Translations under genes and position numbers: made by a program
In this document: one piece after another, positions 31,633 through 38,692 of the stretch
How positions within the stretch are numbered: the stretch's first letter is position 1
Layout: every line of letters begins with the position of its first letter
Notes under the pieces: generated by a model
Databases searched by the model: none
The model's input: only the letters and a program-made list of their open reading frames with translations
Told to the model about the DNA's origin: nothing
Assembly (NCBI GenBank): GCA_016208715.1
Contig: JACQXV010000242.1
Span: 1-38,692 of the forward strand
Source of the DNA: Candidatus Woesearchaeota archaeon
Lineage (GTDB): Archaea > Nanobdellota > Nanobdellia > Woesearchaeales > UBA11576
DNA: 38,692 nucleotides
Reading direction: 5' to 3'

Positions 31633-32814
31633 ATGAATAAGGCTATTCAAAAGTTCATGCTGCGGGGAACTCTTCTTTTCGTAATAGTTTTTTCACCTCT
31701 TCTTATTCAGTTATTCTTTCCAATGGATTATTTTAATTACCGGGCTTGGGAAGCTTTGAGATTTGACAGGTTAGGCTCAGAAAAACCGTTCTACACGAAC
31801 AGGCATCTTGAAAAGGTCGAGGAGGGAGATTTAGCTTACCGGACGCCATACGCTGTGAAGAAAAAGGTCATTTGGCAGACGGATAAATATGGGTTTAGAA
31901 ATTACCCGAGTGATGATGACCAGTATGATGTAGTTCTGATCGGGGACTCAAATATGGTTGGTTCTGGAGTAAGTCAAGAGAATACCCTGGCTTCTGTTTT
32001 GAGTCGTAAAACAAATCTGCGCGTTTACTCCTATGCAAGCAACAACGTGAATTCTAATATTAACAAGGTTCTCGCAGAAGAAAGGTTCAGAAAGCACCCC
32101 CAAAAGGTTATTATCGTGGAGAGTATCGAGCGGCACATTCAGGATTTGCCGGCGTTTGAAGAGAATTTTACTTCAAAAAGAAGTGTTGTTCGCTTGTCTT
32201 TGTTTGAGAAGCCGATTGAAAAATTAGACAGTCTTCTGAAAATGAGCTCTATTAGATACGGCGTCGCGATCGCCAAGGAAAAGATTAAGCCGAGAAGTAT
32301 TATTGTCAATCCGGATACGAAGATGGTCTTCTACAAACTGGCGCTTGATAATCAGCAATTCAACATCAAATATTTCGACAGGTCGGTGAAGAATCTTATC
32401 GAGTATGATAATGTCCTCAATCGCAAGGGCATAAAATTTATTTTTTTACCTATTCCTGACAAGGAGACCATCTACTATTCCGATATTCCTGAAGAATATG
32501 GGATGTTCAGGAAAGAGTCCCCTTTCTTAGAGAATTTTATTCGCGTGCTGGAACAAAACAACGTCACTGTGATTAATACGCTAGAAAATTTTAAAAGAAA
32601 TAAACAAAAAGGCCTGTTTTTTCTGGATGATACTCACTGGAATGAGAAGGCAGTTAATATGACTGCTGATTTGATCGTTAAAGAGATCGAAGTCATGGCC
32701 GTAAATGATTTCAGGTCTGATGCGCTGCTTGTTGACCAGTGGGTATGGACACAATTCAAACAACACAGTCCCTACACCGAGCCGCTTGCAGCTGTTTCAA
32801 ACCAGCCAAATTAA
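31633..32814 (+). CDS. AlgJ/AlgX-like SGNH O-acetyltransferase
   Basis: A 393-residue protein with one N-terminal membrane anchor (LLFVIVFSPLLIQLFF). The SGNH block I is VVLIGDSNMVGSG with the nucleophilic serine at about residue 106, and the catalytic Asp-His are in FLDDTHWNEKA near the C-terminus, the D-x-x-H/DHHW pattern of AlgJ, AlgX and PatB. It would accept acyl groups from the preceding MBOAT and transfer them to a glycan outside the cell. AGGTG overlapping the MBOAT stop is the ribosome binding site, 6 nt before ATG 31633, so the two genes are translationally linked; the frame extending to 31534 is spurious. Confidence 0.88.
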   Translation: MNKAIQKFMLRGTLLFVIVFSPLLIQLFFPMDYFNYRAWEALRFDRLGSEKPFYTNRHLEKVEEGDLAYRTPYAVKKKVIWQTDKYGFRNYPSDDDQYDVVLIGDSNMVGSGVSQENTLASVLSRKTNLRVYSYASNNVNSNINKVLAEERFRKHPQKVIIVESIERHIQDLPAFEENFTSKRSVVRLSLFEKPIEKLDSLLKMSSIRYGVAIAKEKIKPRSIIVNPDTKMVFYKLALDNQQFNIKYFDRSVKNLIEYDNVLNRKGIKFIFLPIPDKETIYYSDIPEEYGMFRKESPFLENFIRVLEQNNVTVINTLENFKRNKQKGLFFLDDTHWNEKAVNMTADLIVKEIEVMAVNDFRSDALLVDQWVWTQFKQHSPYTEPLAAVSNQPN

Positions 32815-32820
32815 AACAAC

Positions 32821-32976
32821 GTATTTGTTTAGCAGCGCCGCCACCGACCTGCGAGCTTGCAGTTCTTGCATAGTCTCGCATGATTCTCGGTTCGGTAAGC
32901 GGCTTAACTTACACAGCGATCGTCATGTATGGCGAGCATAGTGACGACGCCGCGATAGAATCAGCTAAATAAATAC
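32821..32976 (+). repeat. Family A element, copy 7
   Basis: Ends GTATTTGTTTAGC and GCTAAATAAATAC, core CTCGCATGATTCTCGG, right arm ATGGCGAGCATAGTGACGAC, closest to the copy at 19480-19632. Confidence 0.85.
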
Positions 32977-32995
32977 AGCTAATCGAATAAAATAT

Positions 32996-33038
32996 TTCCT
33001 CGTTATAGGAAACTCGGCATCTCCCAATGCCGGTTTCC
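32996..33038 (-). repeat. 43-bp inverted repeat, right copy
   Basis: Reverse complement of 27943-27985 with one mismatch (GTT for GTC near its start). Together the copies bracket the ferredoxin, radical SAM, MBOAT and SGNH genes. Confidence 0.9.
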
Positions 33039-33056
33039 GTCTCAGCATTTGATTGT

Positions 33057-33130
33057 GGGCTGTATGTCCGGGCTTCGGGATGGGCGTGTGGCGGCGCAGT
33101 TTGGCAACGGCATAGTCAGGGACAGAGCCC
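33057..33130 (+). repeat. Degenerate short family B element
   Basis: GGGCTGTATGTCC on the left and GGGACAGAGCCC on the right form imperfect family B ends around a 50-bp GC-rich centre. Lies directly upstream of the flavin reductase. Confidence 0.5.
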
Positions 33131-33174
33131 ATTTAATCATAACAAATAAATACAAGTCATCGTCGAAAGATGTT

Positions 33175-33900
33175 ATGAGTAGCCCACCCCGTAAATTCAA
33201 GGCACGCATCACAGAGTCGGTAGAGCTTTCACCTACTGTCCTTGGCATTGCCTTCAAGCCGATTGACTTTCACGATTTTACATTCGAGGCAGGACAGTTT
33301 GTGATGCTTTCGCTGCCGGACGAGGCAGGCAATGAGAACAAACGCGCCTTTTCGATCGCGTCACCGCCTCACGAAGCTCCTGAGTTTCGCCTTTGCATTA
33401 AGATACATCCGGGTGGAAAGGTTTCAAGCCACATAGGTTCAGTTCCCGTTGGAGGGCTTGTTGAATTTCATGGGCCTTTTGGTAAGTTCGTCCTGCGCAA
33501 ACCGCTTGATAAAGAAACACTGTTTGTCGCAGGAGGGACTGGAATCGCCCCTCTCTACAGCATGATTGCAGATTTGATCTACACGAAGGCGCAGACTGAC
33601 GTTACTCTTTTCTTTAGCTTTCGGGAACCTTATGATTATATCTACGCAAAGAACATTGAGCAGATGACAGAAAAGCACAGTAATTTCAAGGTCTACACGA
33701 CACTGACATCGCAGACAGTTCATCCAGAGGAGTGGTGCGGATCACGCGGGAGGATCTGTGAAATTCTTATGCACATAATAAAGAGTCCACATGACAAGTC
33801 GGTGTATATCTGCGGCCCTAAGGAGTTCATTGATGCGAGCAAGGAAACGCTTGTGCAGATTGGCCTTCCTCTAGAGAAGATTTTTGTAGAGCCGTGGTAG
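33175..33900 (+). CDS. FAD-dependent NAD(P)H oxidoreductase (ferredoxin reductase-like)
   Basis: A 241-residue protein. FAD-binding barrel with RAFSIASPP (the R-x-x-S motif) at about residues 55-63, then the NAD(P)-binding domain with FVAGGTGIAPLYSMI, VTLFFSFREPYDYIY and VYICGPKEFIDASKETL, ending in EPW. It transfers electrons between NAD(P)H and a one-electron carrier; the partner is unknown, though two ferredoxins lie in this window. The ATG 33175 start is chosen because the longer frame to 33049 is family B repeat DNA. A TATA-like tract about 25-30 nt upstream suits a leaderless transcript. Confidence 0.9.
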   Translation: MSSPPRKFKARITESVELSPTVLGIAFKPIDFHDFTFEAGQFVMLSLPDEAGNENKRAFSIASPPHEAPEFRLCIKIHPGGKVSSHIGSVPVGGLVEFHGPFGKFVLRKPLDKETLFVAGGTGIAPLYSMIADLIYTKAQTDVTLFFSFREPYDYIYAKNIEQMTEKHSNFKVYTTLTSQTVHPEEWCGSRGRICEILMHIIKSPHDKSVYICGPKEFIDASKETLVQIGLPLEKIFVEPW

Positions 33901-33984
33901 GGCTGACGTTACCTGATTCCTCCTTCTTTCGTCAAAAGCTCAAGACCGCTACCAGTTAACAACCAGTTAAGAGATTAGTGGAAT

Positions 33985-35031
33985 TTAGTTGATTCTTTGC
34001 GGAATCAGAATGTGCTTCACATAATGACCGGTTGCATGTTCTGGCATGATCTTTGGTACAATCTGCTCCAGCCATTTCTCTTCTGTAATCCAGTCACCGC
34101 GTGTTCCATCAGGATGCTCAGCATTGATATCGTAGACCTGACCGCCATCAAAGGCAATCCAGTGCGTCTTCCATGCTTCCTGGTTCCAGCATCTCCATCC
34201 TGAGTATTTCCTCTTATCTAGGGAACCTGTGAACTGCACAAACAACAATCCCGCTGGTGTAGTGCCGAGTGCTTCAGATGGTTTTTCTGTGCGATATCGC
34301 AATTTAATTTTTTTGTGCGGCTGTTTATATTGCTCCAAGCCATCCTTGATTTGCGGAGGATTGATCCATCCTTTTTCTTTCCAGAGAGGAATAAGTTCAA
34401 TGGCTTGTTCTGTCGAGATATTCAAATATGCCGCAAGCGCGCTGGGACCGCAGTTTGCTCTTGTCTGTACAATATCATCAGGAAGTCCCCTACCTCGCGG
34501 GGCATCAGCTAGTCTCATAGCTAACTCCTCTTTAGTTCTTGTTGGAACAAAGTCCGGTCCGGCGTATACTAACTCTTGCGTTGCTGGAATCCATCCAAAA
34601 CAGACAAAATACCCCTTATCGTTGACGTCGAGCCTTACTTTATTCCAGGGCAGCTTGACATATTGTAATAATGGCAGGGCTTCTAGCAAAGATTCCAAAT
34701 TCGTCTCCTGCACAGGTTCTGGCAGTTCACATACGTCTCCATCTTTAAATTTTCCATAGATATCTAGGTTAAGCTTTTCCATTTCCTGAACAACCGTATG
34801 TACAGTTTTTGCTTTTTTTAGTTTATTCTGTAAACTAATTAGTTTTGCACCTCTTTTTCCGATTTCGGAATCTACAAAGATTCCTGGATCATCTAGATGA
34901 TGAGAAGGATACAAAACTCTTATTTCCGTTGGTGCTAGATATCGTGAAAGATAAAAAGAATCTGGAACATATCCGCGCAGCCACTCTAATACTGAATAGT
35001 CCATTGTCTTGCGAACGTTTATTGTTTTCAT
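33985..35031 (-). CDS. Cysteine-peptidase-like (C39/papain-fold) protein
   Basis: A 348-residue protein I cannot assign to a named family. The C-terminal half has the layout of a papain-like peptidase: RANCGPSALAAYLN with C194, then THWIAFDGGQVYDIN with H290 and D301. The N-terminal 190 residues are unassigned: two helical stretches and FVCFGWIPATQELVYAGPDF. No signal peptide, so probably cytoplasmic. GGAGGG and GAGG precede the ATG on the minus strand. It could be a protease, transglutaminase or inactive relative; the triad is inferred from spacing alone. Confidence 0.6.
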   Translation of the reverse strand: MKTINVRKTMDYSVLEWLRGYVPDSFYLSRYLAPTEIRVLYPSHHLDDPGIFVDSEIGKRGAKLISLQNKLKKAKTVHTVVQEMEKLNLDIYGKFKDGDVCELPEPVQETNLESLLEALPLLQYVKLPWNKVRLDVNDKGYFVCFGWIPATQELVYAGPDFVPTRTKEELAMRLADAPRGRGLPDDIVQTRANCGPSALAAYLNISTEQAIELIPLWKEKGWINPPQIKDGLEQYKQPHKKIKLRYRTEKPSEALGTTPAGLLFVQFTGSLDKRKYSGWRCWNQEAWKTHWIAFDGGQVYDINAEHPDGTRGDWITEEKWLEQIVPKIMPEHATGHYVKHILIPQRIN

Positions 35032-35197
35032 ATCCTCTTTCCCTCCTGCTTTAATGGACCATACTTAATCTTGGTTTCAGGAACTTCGCTACTTTGAATG
35101 ACATTTCCAGAAGCAACTTTGATAACCAAATTCAGCTCTTATATTTAAAACTTTCAAGTTCCGACTTCTTCTGTGCTATCACGTTTTTACTTCCTGT

Positions 35198-35224
35198 ATG
35201 ATAACCGTTTTGGGTGGTTATCAT
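35198..35224. repeat. Perfect 9-bp-arm palindrome
   Basis: ATGATAACC and GGTTATCAT around a 9-nt loop. It is about 170 bp upstream of the peptidase-like gene and may be an operator or a terminator; no T-run follows. Confidence 0.6.
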
Positions 35225-35392
35225 GTACAAGCTTTCCTTTAAAAATTGTGTTTGGATAGTTAAGCGGGTTCTGAAGAGGATTTCCCAAGTTGAGGTTGGC
35301 AGAGTTCAGAACGTGACTTAATGTATTAAAACAGCATATTTGATGAAAAACCATATAAATCCAACCTCCACTATAATCCCAATAAAAAATAG

Positions 35393-35545
35393 GATTTGTT
35401 TTAGCCGCGCTGCCGACTTGCGAACTGAAGGTCCTCGAATAGCCTCGCACTATTCTCGGATCGTTATTCAGCTAAACCCGTACAGTGAGCGTCGTGTACA
35501 GCGAGCGTTGTGGCGGCGTTGCGATAGAATCAGCTAAACACATAC
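35393..35545 (+). repeat. Family A element, copy 8
   Basis: Ends GATTTGTTTTAGC and GCTAAACACATAC, core CTCGCACTATTCTCGG, right arm GCGAGCGTTGTGGCGGCG. More diverged than the copies at 19480 and 32821. Confidence 0.75.
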
Positions 35546-35575
35546 AAAAACAAATACAAAAAAAGAGGATCCGGC

Positions 35576-35986
35576 ATGACAACATTCTGGAAGCGGGCAA
35601 ATCCGCCTAATGGTGTATTTCAAATGAGAGAAAACCCGGCATTGCAGACGAGCCCCTTCGAGTGCGTCTTTTTGGGCGCCGGAGGAGGCGTTGTATTGGC
35701 GCTGATTGTATTTGTGCTCTCTAAGACCATTGCTCGATTTGTGATGCCGTTCTTTCTGACAATGTCCAACTTTGGAAACTTTATCATCCAGTACCTCACC
35801 CATCGTGCGCACCATCCCCTATGGGGCTCACTTCTGGTGTACGCACTGATAGGAGCAATCATTGGCTTGAGTTATCATCTCACTGAATTGCAGGAGGGAA
35901 GACGCCAGGCAAGACGCGATGTTCTCATCAGTATCGGAATCATCTTGGCCGTCAACCTCTTCCTGATTATCAGGAATTTCGTGTAG
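35576..35986 (+). CDS. Small membrane protein, unknown function
   Basis: A 136-residue protein with three hydrophobic segments (about 32-60, 84-99, 115-134). A basic/acidic stretch, LTELQEGRRQARRD, lies between the second and third, so it faces the cytoplasm if the positive-inside rule holds. HRAHHP in the first loop is His-rich. GAGG 7 nt before ATG 35576 supports the start, which lies 30 bp after a family A element. No family recognised. Confidence 0.6.
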   Translation: MTTFWKRANPPNGVFQMRENPALQTSPFECVFLGAGGGVVLALIVFVLSKTIARFVMPFFLTMSNFGNFIIQYLTHRAHHPLWGSLLVYALIGAIIGLSYHLTELQEGRRQARRDVLISIGIILAVNLFLIIRNFV

Positions 35987-36141
35987 TGTTTCTTTAGAAG
36001 GGTGGAGAAGATATTTTCAAAGTCCATATCGCGTGGAGCTATGAAGTGGGCTGTCAGAAGGGAGTTGTTCTGACCAAACACTTTCTAAGGTCATAGCGTA
36101 CGTAAGCTTGCAGCGCCTCATTCCGTCGTTTCTCTGAAAAC

Positions 36142-36150
36142 TTAACGACC
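36142..36150. repeat. Target duplication (left) of family B MITE
   Basis: TTAACGACC, repeated at 36294-36302. Confidence 0.9.
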
Positions 36151-36293
36151 GGCTCTGTCCCGAGTGTGCCGTTGCAACCCTGCGAGCTGAAGCGAGGGAC
36201 AGAATGTTGCACACCCTCTAGTCGACAAGATGACCAGCACATTCACCGCGAGCGGTGCAGCGGCCGAGCGCAAGCGAGATTCGGGACAGAGCC
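36151..36293 (+). mobile_element. Family B MITE (143 bp)
   Basis: Ends GGCTCTGTCCCGAGTGTGCC and GCGAGATTCGGGACAGAGCC, flanked by perfect 9-bp duplications TTAACGACC. No family A insert. It landed 6 bp before the eS1 TATA box, i.e. at the position of the BRE. Confidence 0.93.
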
Positions 36294-36302
36294 TTAACGA
36301 CC
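36294..36302. repeat. Target duplication (right) of family B MITE
   Basis: TTAACGACC, identical to 36142-36150. Confidence 0.9.
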
Positions 36303-36307
36303 AATAC

Positions 36308-36317
36308 CTTTATAAAG
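36308..36317 (+). promoter_or_regulatory. TATA box of the eS1 gene
   Basis: CTTTATAAAG, with an expected start about 25 nt downstream and a leader of about 30 nt that contains AAGGA before the ATG. Confidence 0.6.
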
Positions 36318-36369
36318 AATATGTTTATCCTAATCAAAAACTCAGGTACAAAACAGAAGGACATCGATT

Positions 36370-37098
36370 ATGGCAAAGGCACCAGTAAGGCTCAAAGTTG
36401 CAGACAAGTGGAAGCGTAAGAAATGGTTCCACCTCATCACTCCCAAGGTCTTTGGGGAACAGGTTGTTGGCGAAACTCCCGCAGATTCTCCAGAGGCGGT
36501 CAAGGGACGCACTGTTGAAGTGAATCTCATGATGTTGACAGGCAACATCAAGACTCAGAACATTTACCTGACATTTGAAGTCACGAACGTGCAAGGGGCA
36601 AACGCCTACACGGAACTGAAGCGGTTTGAACTGCAGCAGGCTTCCATTAAGCGCCGCGTGCGTCGAAGAAAAGACAAGCTTGATGACAGTTTTGTGTGCA
36701 TAACAAAAGACAACAGAGTGATTCGGCTTAAGCCGCTAATGATTACGAACTCTAAGACAAGCCAGAGTATGAAAGCGCGCTTGCGGCGGATCACGATGAT
36801 AAATCTGCAGCGTTCGATCCGCACGGTAGATTATGATACGCTTATTATGGACCTTGTGAACTACAAGCTACAGAAAGATATCCGGAATATGCTTCACAAG
36901 ACTTTTCCTGTCAAGGCGTTTGAGATCAGGATGCTTGAGACCGTGAAGGATGAAAAGCATAAGCTGGCATCGTCTCTTACGAATGCGGCGACGCTGCAAG
37001 CACCGCCCGAAGCTCGCATAGAAAGCGAAGAGGAAACCTTGCAAACTCCGCGAGAAGAAGAAATCGCGCAGGAAAATCTTAAGACACAGGAAGCGTAA
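36370..37098 (+). CDS. rps3ae: 30S ribosomal protein eS1 (S3Ae)
   Basis: A 242-residue archaeal/eukaryotic small-subunit protein. Conserved blocks KDKWKRKKWFHLITPKVFGE-like start (here ADKWKRKKWFHLITPKVFG), GRTVEVNLMMLTGN, FELQQASIKRRVRRRKDKLDD and MLHKTFPVKAFEIRMLETVK. The basic centre binds 18S/16S rRNA. The last 35 residues are Glu-rich and probably disordered, a common extension. This is the clearest marker that the organism is an archaeon. Single gene between a MITE and a membrane protein gene. Confidence 0.96.
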   Translation: MAKAPVRLKVADKWKRKKWFHLITPKVFGEQVVGETPADSPEAVKGRTVEVNLMMLTGNIKTQNIYLTFEVTNVQGANAYTELKRFELQQASIKRRVRRRKDKLDDSFVCITKDNRVIRLKPLMITNSKTSQSMKARLRRITMINLQRSIRTVDYDTLIMDLVNYKLQKDIRNMLHKTFPVKAFEIRMLETVKDEKHKLASSLTNAATLQAPPEARIESEEETLQTPREEEIAQENLKTQEA

Positions 37099-37127
37099 GA
37101 ATTTTTTATCCTTGTTGTTCTCACACC

Positions 37128-37676
37128 ATGGACCTCTCAGTGCATTTCGTTGTTTCGACGGTGATCGCAGCTGTTCTCTATCCGTTTTTCGGCTGGTTGT
37201 CTGTATTCATCATTGTCGGCGGTTTTCTTATCGACGCCGATCATTACCTCTGGATTGTTCTTTCAAAAAGGACCCTGCGCTTGAAGGCAGCTTACGATTA
37301 TCACAGGCAATGCCAGCACTGGAATGATTACATTCTTCACATTTGTCATACAATTGAGTTTAGTGTGCTTGTCATAGTTCTTGCGATGCAGTCCACATTC
37401 GCAGCTCTTTTCTCATTAGGATACTTTCTGCACCTTTTCTTAGATCGTATATATGCGATTCAATATTCGCGGAAACACAAGCGGGTATTCAGGTTCTTTT
37501 GGTTCAATGATCAGAAGGGCCAGCGCGCCTTTTCATTGAGCCATTGGATACTAGTTGAACTTGGCGTTGCGCATTTGTGGAGGTTTGGAGCTGTTGACGA
37601 AGAAGCTTCACGAGCGCTCCAACAGAGAAACATGAAAATCATTGAAACGGCGCCGGTTTATCAGAGAGTTGCATGA
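37128..37676 (+). CDS. Polytopic membrane protein, YdjM/DUF457-like
   Basis: A 182-residue protein with about four hydrophobic segments. It begins MDLSVHFVVSTVIAAVLYPFFG, has IDADHYLWI in the first third, and HWNDYILHICHTIEF and YFLHLFLDRIYAIQYSRKHKR later: His and Asp residues placed as in the YdjM family of putative membrane-bound metal-dependent hydrolases. Function not established for that family. It begins 29 bp after eS1 and its stop overlaps an upstream ATG of the dUTPase frame. No ribosome binding site is clear. Confidence 0.68.
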   Translation: MDLSVHFVVSTVIAAVLYPFFGWLSVFIIVGGFLIDADHYLWIVLSKRTLRLKAAYDYHRQCQHWNDYILHICHTIEFSVLVIVLAMQSTFAALFSLGYFLHLFLDRIYAIQYSRKHKRVFRFFWFNDQKGQRAFSLSHWILVELGVAHLWRFGAVDEEASRALQQRNMKIIETAPVYQRVA

Positions 37677-37753
37677 TAACCATTAGACGGTTACACGCGA
37701 GCTGGTTACGTACAATACAAGATGATTATACAAGATTATGCAAGGAGATTTTG

Positions 37754-38182
37754 ATGGTTCATCTTAGAATCAAGCGGCTCGATAAGGGGATTGCAGTGCC
37801 ATCGTATGCCAAGGAGGGTGATGCGGCATTTGATTTGCGTTCAACAGACGACGTAGTGATCAAGCCAGGGGAAAAGGCCCTTGTGAAGACCGGTCTTTGT
37901 GTCGCGATCCCTCAAGGGCACGTTGGATTAATCTGGGATCGCAGTGGGCTTGCCGTAAAGAACGGCCTCACGTGCCTTGGTGGAGTCATCGATGCTGGCT
38001 ATCGAGGAGAGATCGGTATCGTGCTGTGTAACTTGGGAAAGGAAGATTTCAAAGTTGAGCGCACCATGAGGGTTGCACAGATGCTCATTCAACCCGTGCA
38101 CAGGGTGACGATTGAAGAGGTGGAAGAGCTTGATGACACGCTCCGCAGCGGTACAGGGTTTGGGTCGAGCGGGTTTTACTAA
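37754..38182 (+). CDS. dut: dUTP diphosphatase (dUTPase)
   Basis: A 142-residue trimeric-type dUTPase that hydrolyses dUTP to dUMP, keeping uracil out of DNA and feeding thymidylate synthesis. The five motifs are visible: AAFDLRS, GLIWDRSGLAVKNGL, GGVIDAGYRGEIGIVL, RVAQMLI and the C-terminal RSGTGFGSSGFY (motif V, usually R-G-x-G-G-F-G-S-T-G). AAGGAG about 8 nt before ATG 37754 sets the start; the frame extending to 37673 lacks support. With tdk and the two reductases it completes the nucleotide genes of the window. Confidence 0.95.
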   Translation: MVHLRIKRLDKGIAVPSYAKEGDAAFDLRSTDDVVIKPGEKALVKTGLCVAIPQGHVGLIWDRSGLAVKNGLTCLGGVIDAGYRGEIGIVLCNLGKEDFKVERTMRVAQMLIQPVHRVTIEEVEELDDTLRSGTGFGSSGFY

Positions 38183-38692
38183 AAGATATTTACTAAAAAT
38201 AAGAAGATTAAGTCTTATTTACATAATTATTACAATCTTACATAATTATTACAACCAACACCATCTACACTGCTGCCTTTTGCGAGATGGCCGTTAATGT
38301 TTTTTACAAAGAATGTATTTGTTTAGCAGAGTCGCCACCGACCTGCGAGCGAATGCGGTGGTTTGATGTAGGTGCGACTTACTTGTCGGTGCATTGAGCG
38401 TGTTGGGCTTTTTCATGATCATTCCTGCGACTCATGACAACCCCGCAGCGTAGATGTTCCCTGGGAACATCAGGCGACCTCCGGTCACCTACGACATGTA
38501 CAGACTAAACTATTTTTGGGTATCCCTGTCATTCGTCGACGCGAGGCAGGATTCCTCAAAATAGACCCGTCAGGTATATTTCGTGGGTGACCTCGCAGCA
38601 GCGAGCGTCGCCCGATCTTGCCAGCGTAGATTTACGCTGAAGGATGCCGAGCGTCGCAGGAAGGATTATTCACAAAAAGCATGACTGCACCA
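38183..38692. other. Intergenic region with truncated family A and a hairpin cluster
   Basis: No gene supported. Family A starts at 38315 but loses similarity after about 38400. Several hairpins follow: a 19-bp palindrome GATGTTCCC-t-GGGAACATC (38453-38471), GGCGACC-tcc-GGTCACC with one mismatch (38473-38489), GGGTGACCTCGC with GCGAGCGTCGCCC (38585-38613) and CAGCGTA-gatt-TACGCTG (38622-38639). The region continues past the window. Confidence 0.6.
38315..38400 (+). repeat. Family A element, truncated left part (copy 9)
   Basis: GTATTTGTTTAGC then CGCCACCGACCTGCGAGCG. The core and right end are not found; ACTAAACTATTT at about 38504 may be a decayed end. Orientation agrees with the other copies. 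Confidence 0.6.

Larger units (their letters stand above)
32815..33174. other. Intergenic region with family A copy, inverted repeat and B remnant
   Basis: Order: family A (32821-32976), 43-bp inverted repeat right copy (32996-33038), a 74-bp degenerate family B element (33057-33130), then AACAAATAAATACAAG (33140-33155), a weak TATA-like tract for the flavin reductase. No gene supported. Confidence 0.6.
35032..35575. other. Intergenic region with palindrome and family A copy
   Basis: Promoter of the peptidase-like gene on the left (TTATATTTAAAAC at about 35138-35150 is TATA-like). A perfect hairpin ATGATAACC-gttttgggt-GGTTATCAT spans 35198-35224. Family A fills 35393-35545. GAGG at 35565-35568 is the ribosome binding site of the next gene. 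An 87-codon minus frame at 35187-35450 runs into the repeat and is not believed. Confidence 0.5.
35987..36369. other. Intergenic region with family B MITE and eS1 promoter
   Basis: Family B sits at 36151-36293 with a perfect duplication. CTTTATAAAG at 36308-36317 is the TATA box of the eS1 gene, and AAGGA about 8 nt before its ATG is the ribosome binding site. 35987-36141 has no clear feature. Confidence 0.6.

Noticed and set aside
33049-33174. N-terminal extension of the flavin reductase
   Set aside because: It is encoded by a degenerate family B element; homologues start near the FAD-binding barrel.
35187-35450. 87-codon minus-strand frame
   Set aside because: Its first third is family A repeat DNA and it spans the 35198-35224 palindrome; no ribosome binding site and no recognisable domain.
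8066-38400. Family A repeats as integron attC sites or a CRISPR array
   Set aside because: They are imperfect palindromes in one orientation between genes, which recalls attC arrays. However, their GTTTAGC/GCTAAAC ends do not match the attC R-box consensus, two copies are nested in a MITE, genes between them are housekeeping and on both strands, and no integron integrase is present. Spacing is kilobases, so CRISPR is excluded.
1-38692. tRNA or rRNA genes
   Set aside because: I looked for T-arm sequences such as GGTTCRA with matching acceptor stems and for conserved rRNA blocks and found none I could support; a covariance search would be decisive.

Overview
The window reads as the chromosome of an archaeon, most likely a DPANN-type lineage such as Woesearchaeota; the lineage is inference. 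Direct support is ribosomal protein eS1 (S3Ae), an archaeal-type tRNA methylthiotransferase (e-MtaB), GGAGGTG-type ribosome binding sites, and several genes with a TATA box about 27 nt before the start codon (leaderless transcripts). Base composition is moderate, apart from an AT-rich block at about 14.76-17.25 kb that looks acquired.

Layout. 0-4.4 kb: the 3' end of an IS with a DDE transposase, a lipoprotein, endonuclease III, a small membrane protein, e-MtaB and an orphan protein. 4.5-14.8 kb: a deoxynucleotide and cobalamin block with two different class II (B12-dependent) ribonucleotide reductases, thymidine kinase, a DUF255 thioredoxin-like protein and a corrinoid adenosyltransferase that could supply adenosylcobalamin to both reductases. 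14.8-17.3 kb: AT-rich island with a small-molecule kinase, a ParB-fold protein and a winged-helix/RelE-type toxin-antitoxin pair. 17.5-19.4 kb: a pair of small paralogous proteins, a broken P-loop gene, thioredoxin reductase and a ferredoxin. 19.8-27.4 kb: surface sugar genes (ribbon-helix-helix nucleotidyltransferase fusion, a nucleotidyltransferase relic, UDP-glucose dehydrogenase, UDP-glucuronate decarboxylase, a radical SAM/B12 protein, GT2 and a truncated GT4). 28.1-32.8 kb: ferredoxin plus radical SAM/B12 protein, and an AlgI-like MBOAT with an AlgJ/AlgX-like partner, the whole segment lying between 43-bp inverted repeats. 33.2-38.2 kb: flavin reductase, a cysteine-peptidase-like protein, membrane proteins, eS1 and dUTPase.

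The gaps are filled with small non-autonomous elements. Family C (13665-14018) has the same 13-bp end as the IS at the window start and a 9-bp target duplication. Family B (GGCTCTGTCC ends) has perfect 9-bp duplications in two copies. Family A (GTATTTGTTTAGC ends) has about nine copies, all readable ones in the same orientation, and in two places sits inside B as a composite. A separate non-coding region at about 27.66-27.90 kb is a chain of hairpins enclosed by an inverted repeat and is the best candidate for an undescribed structured RNA or element.
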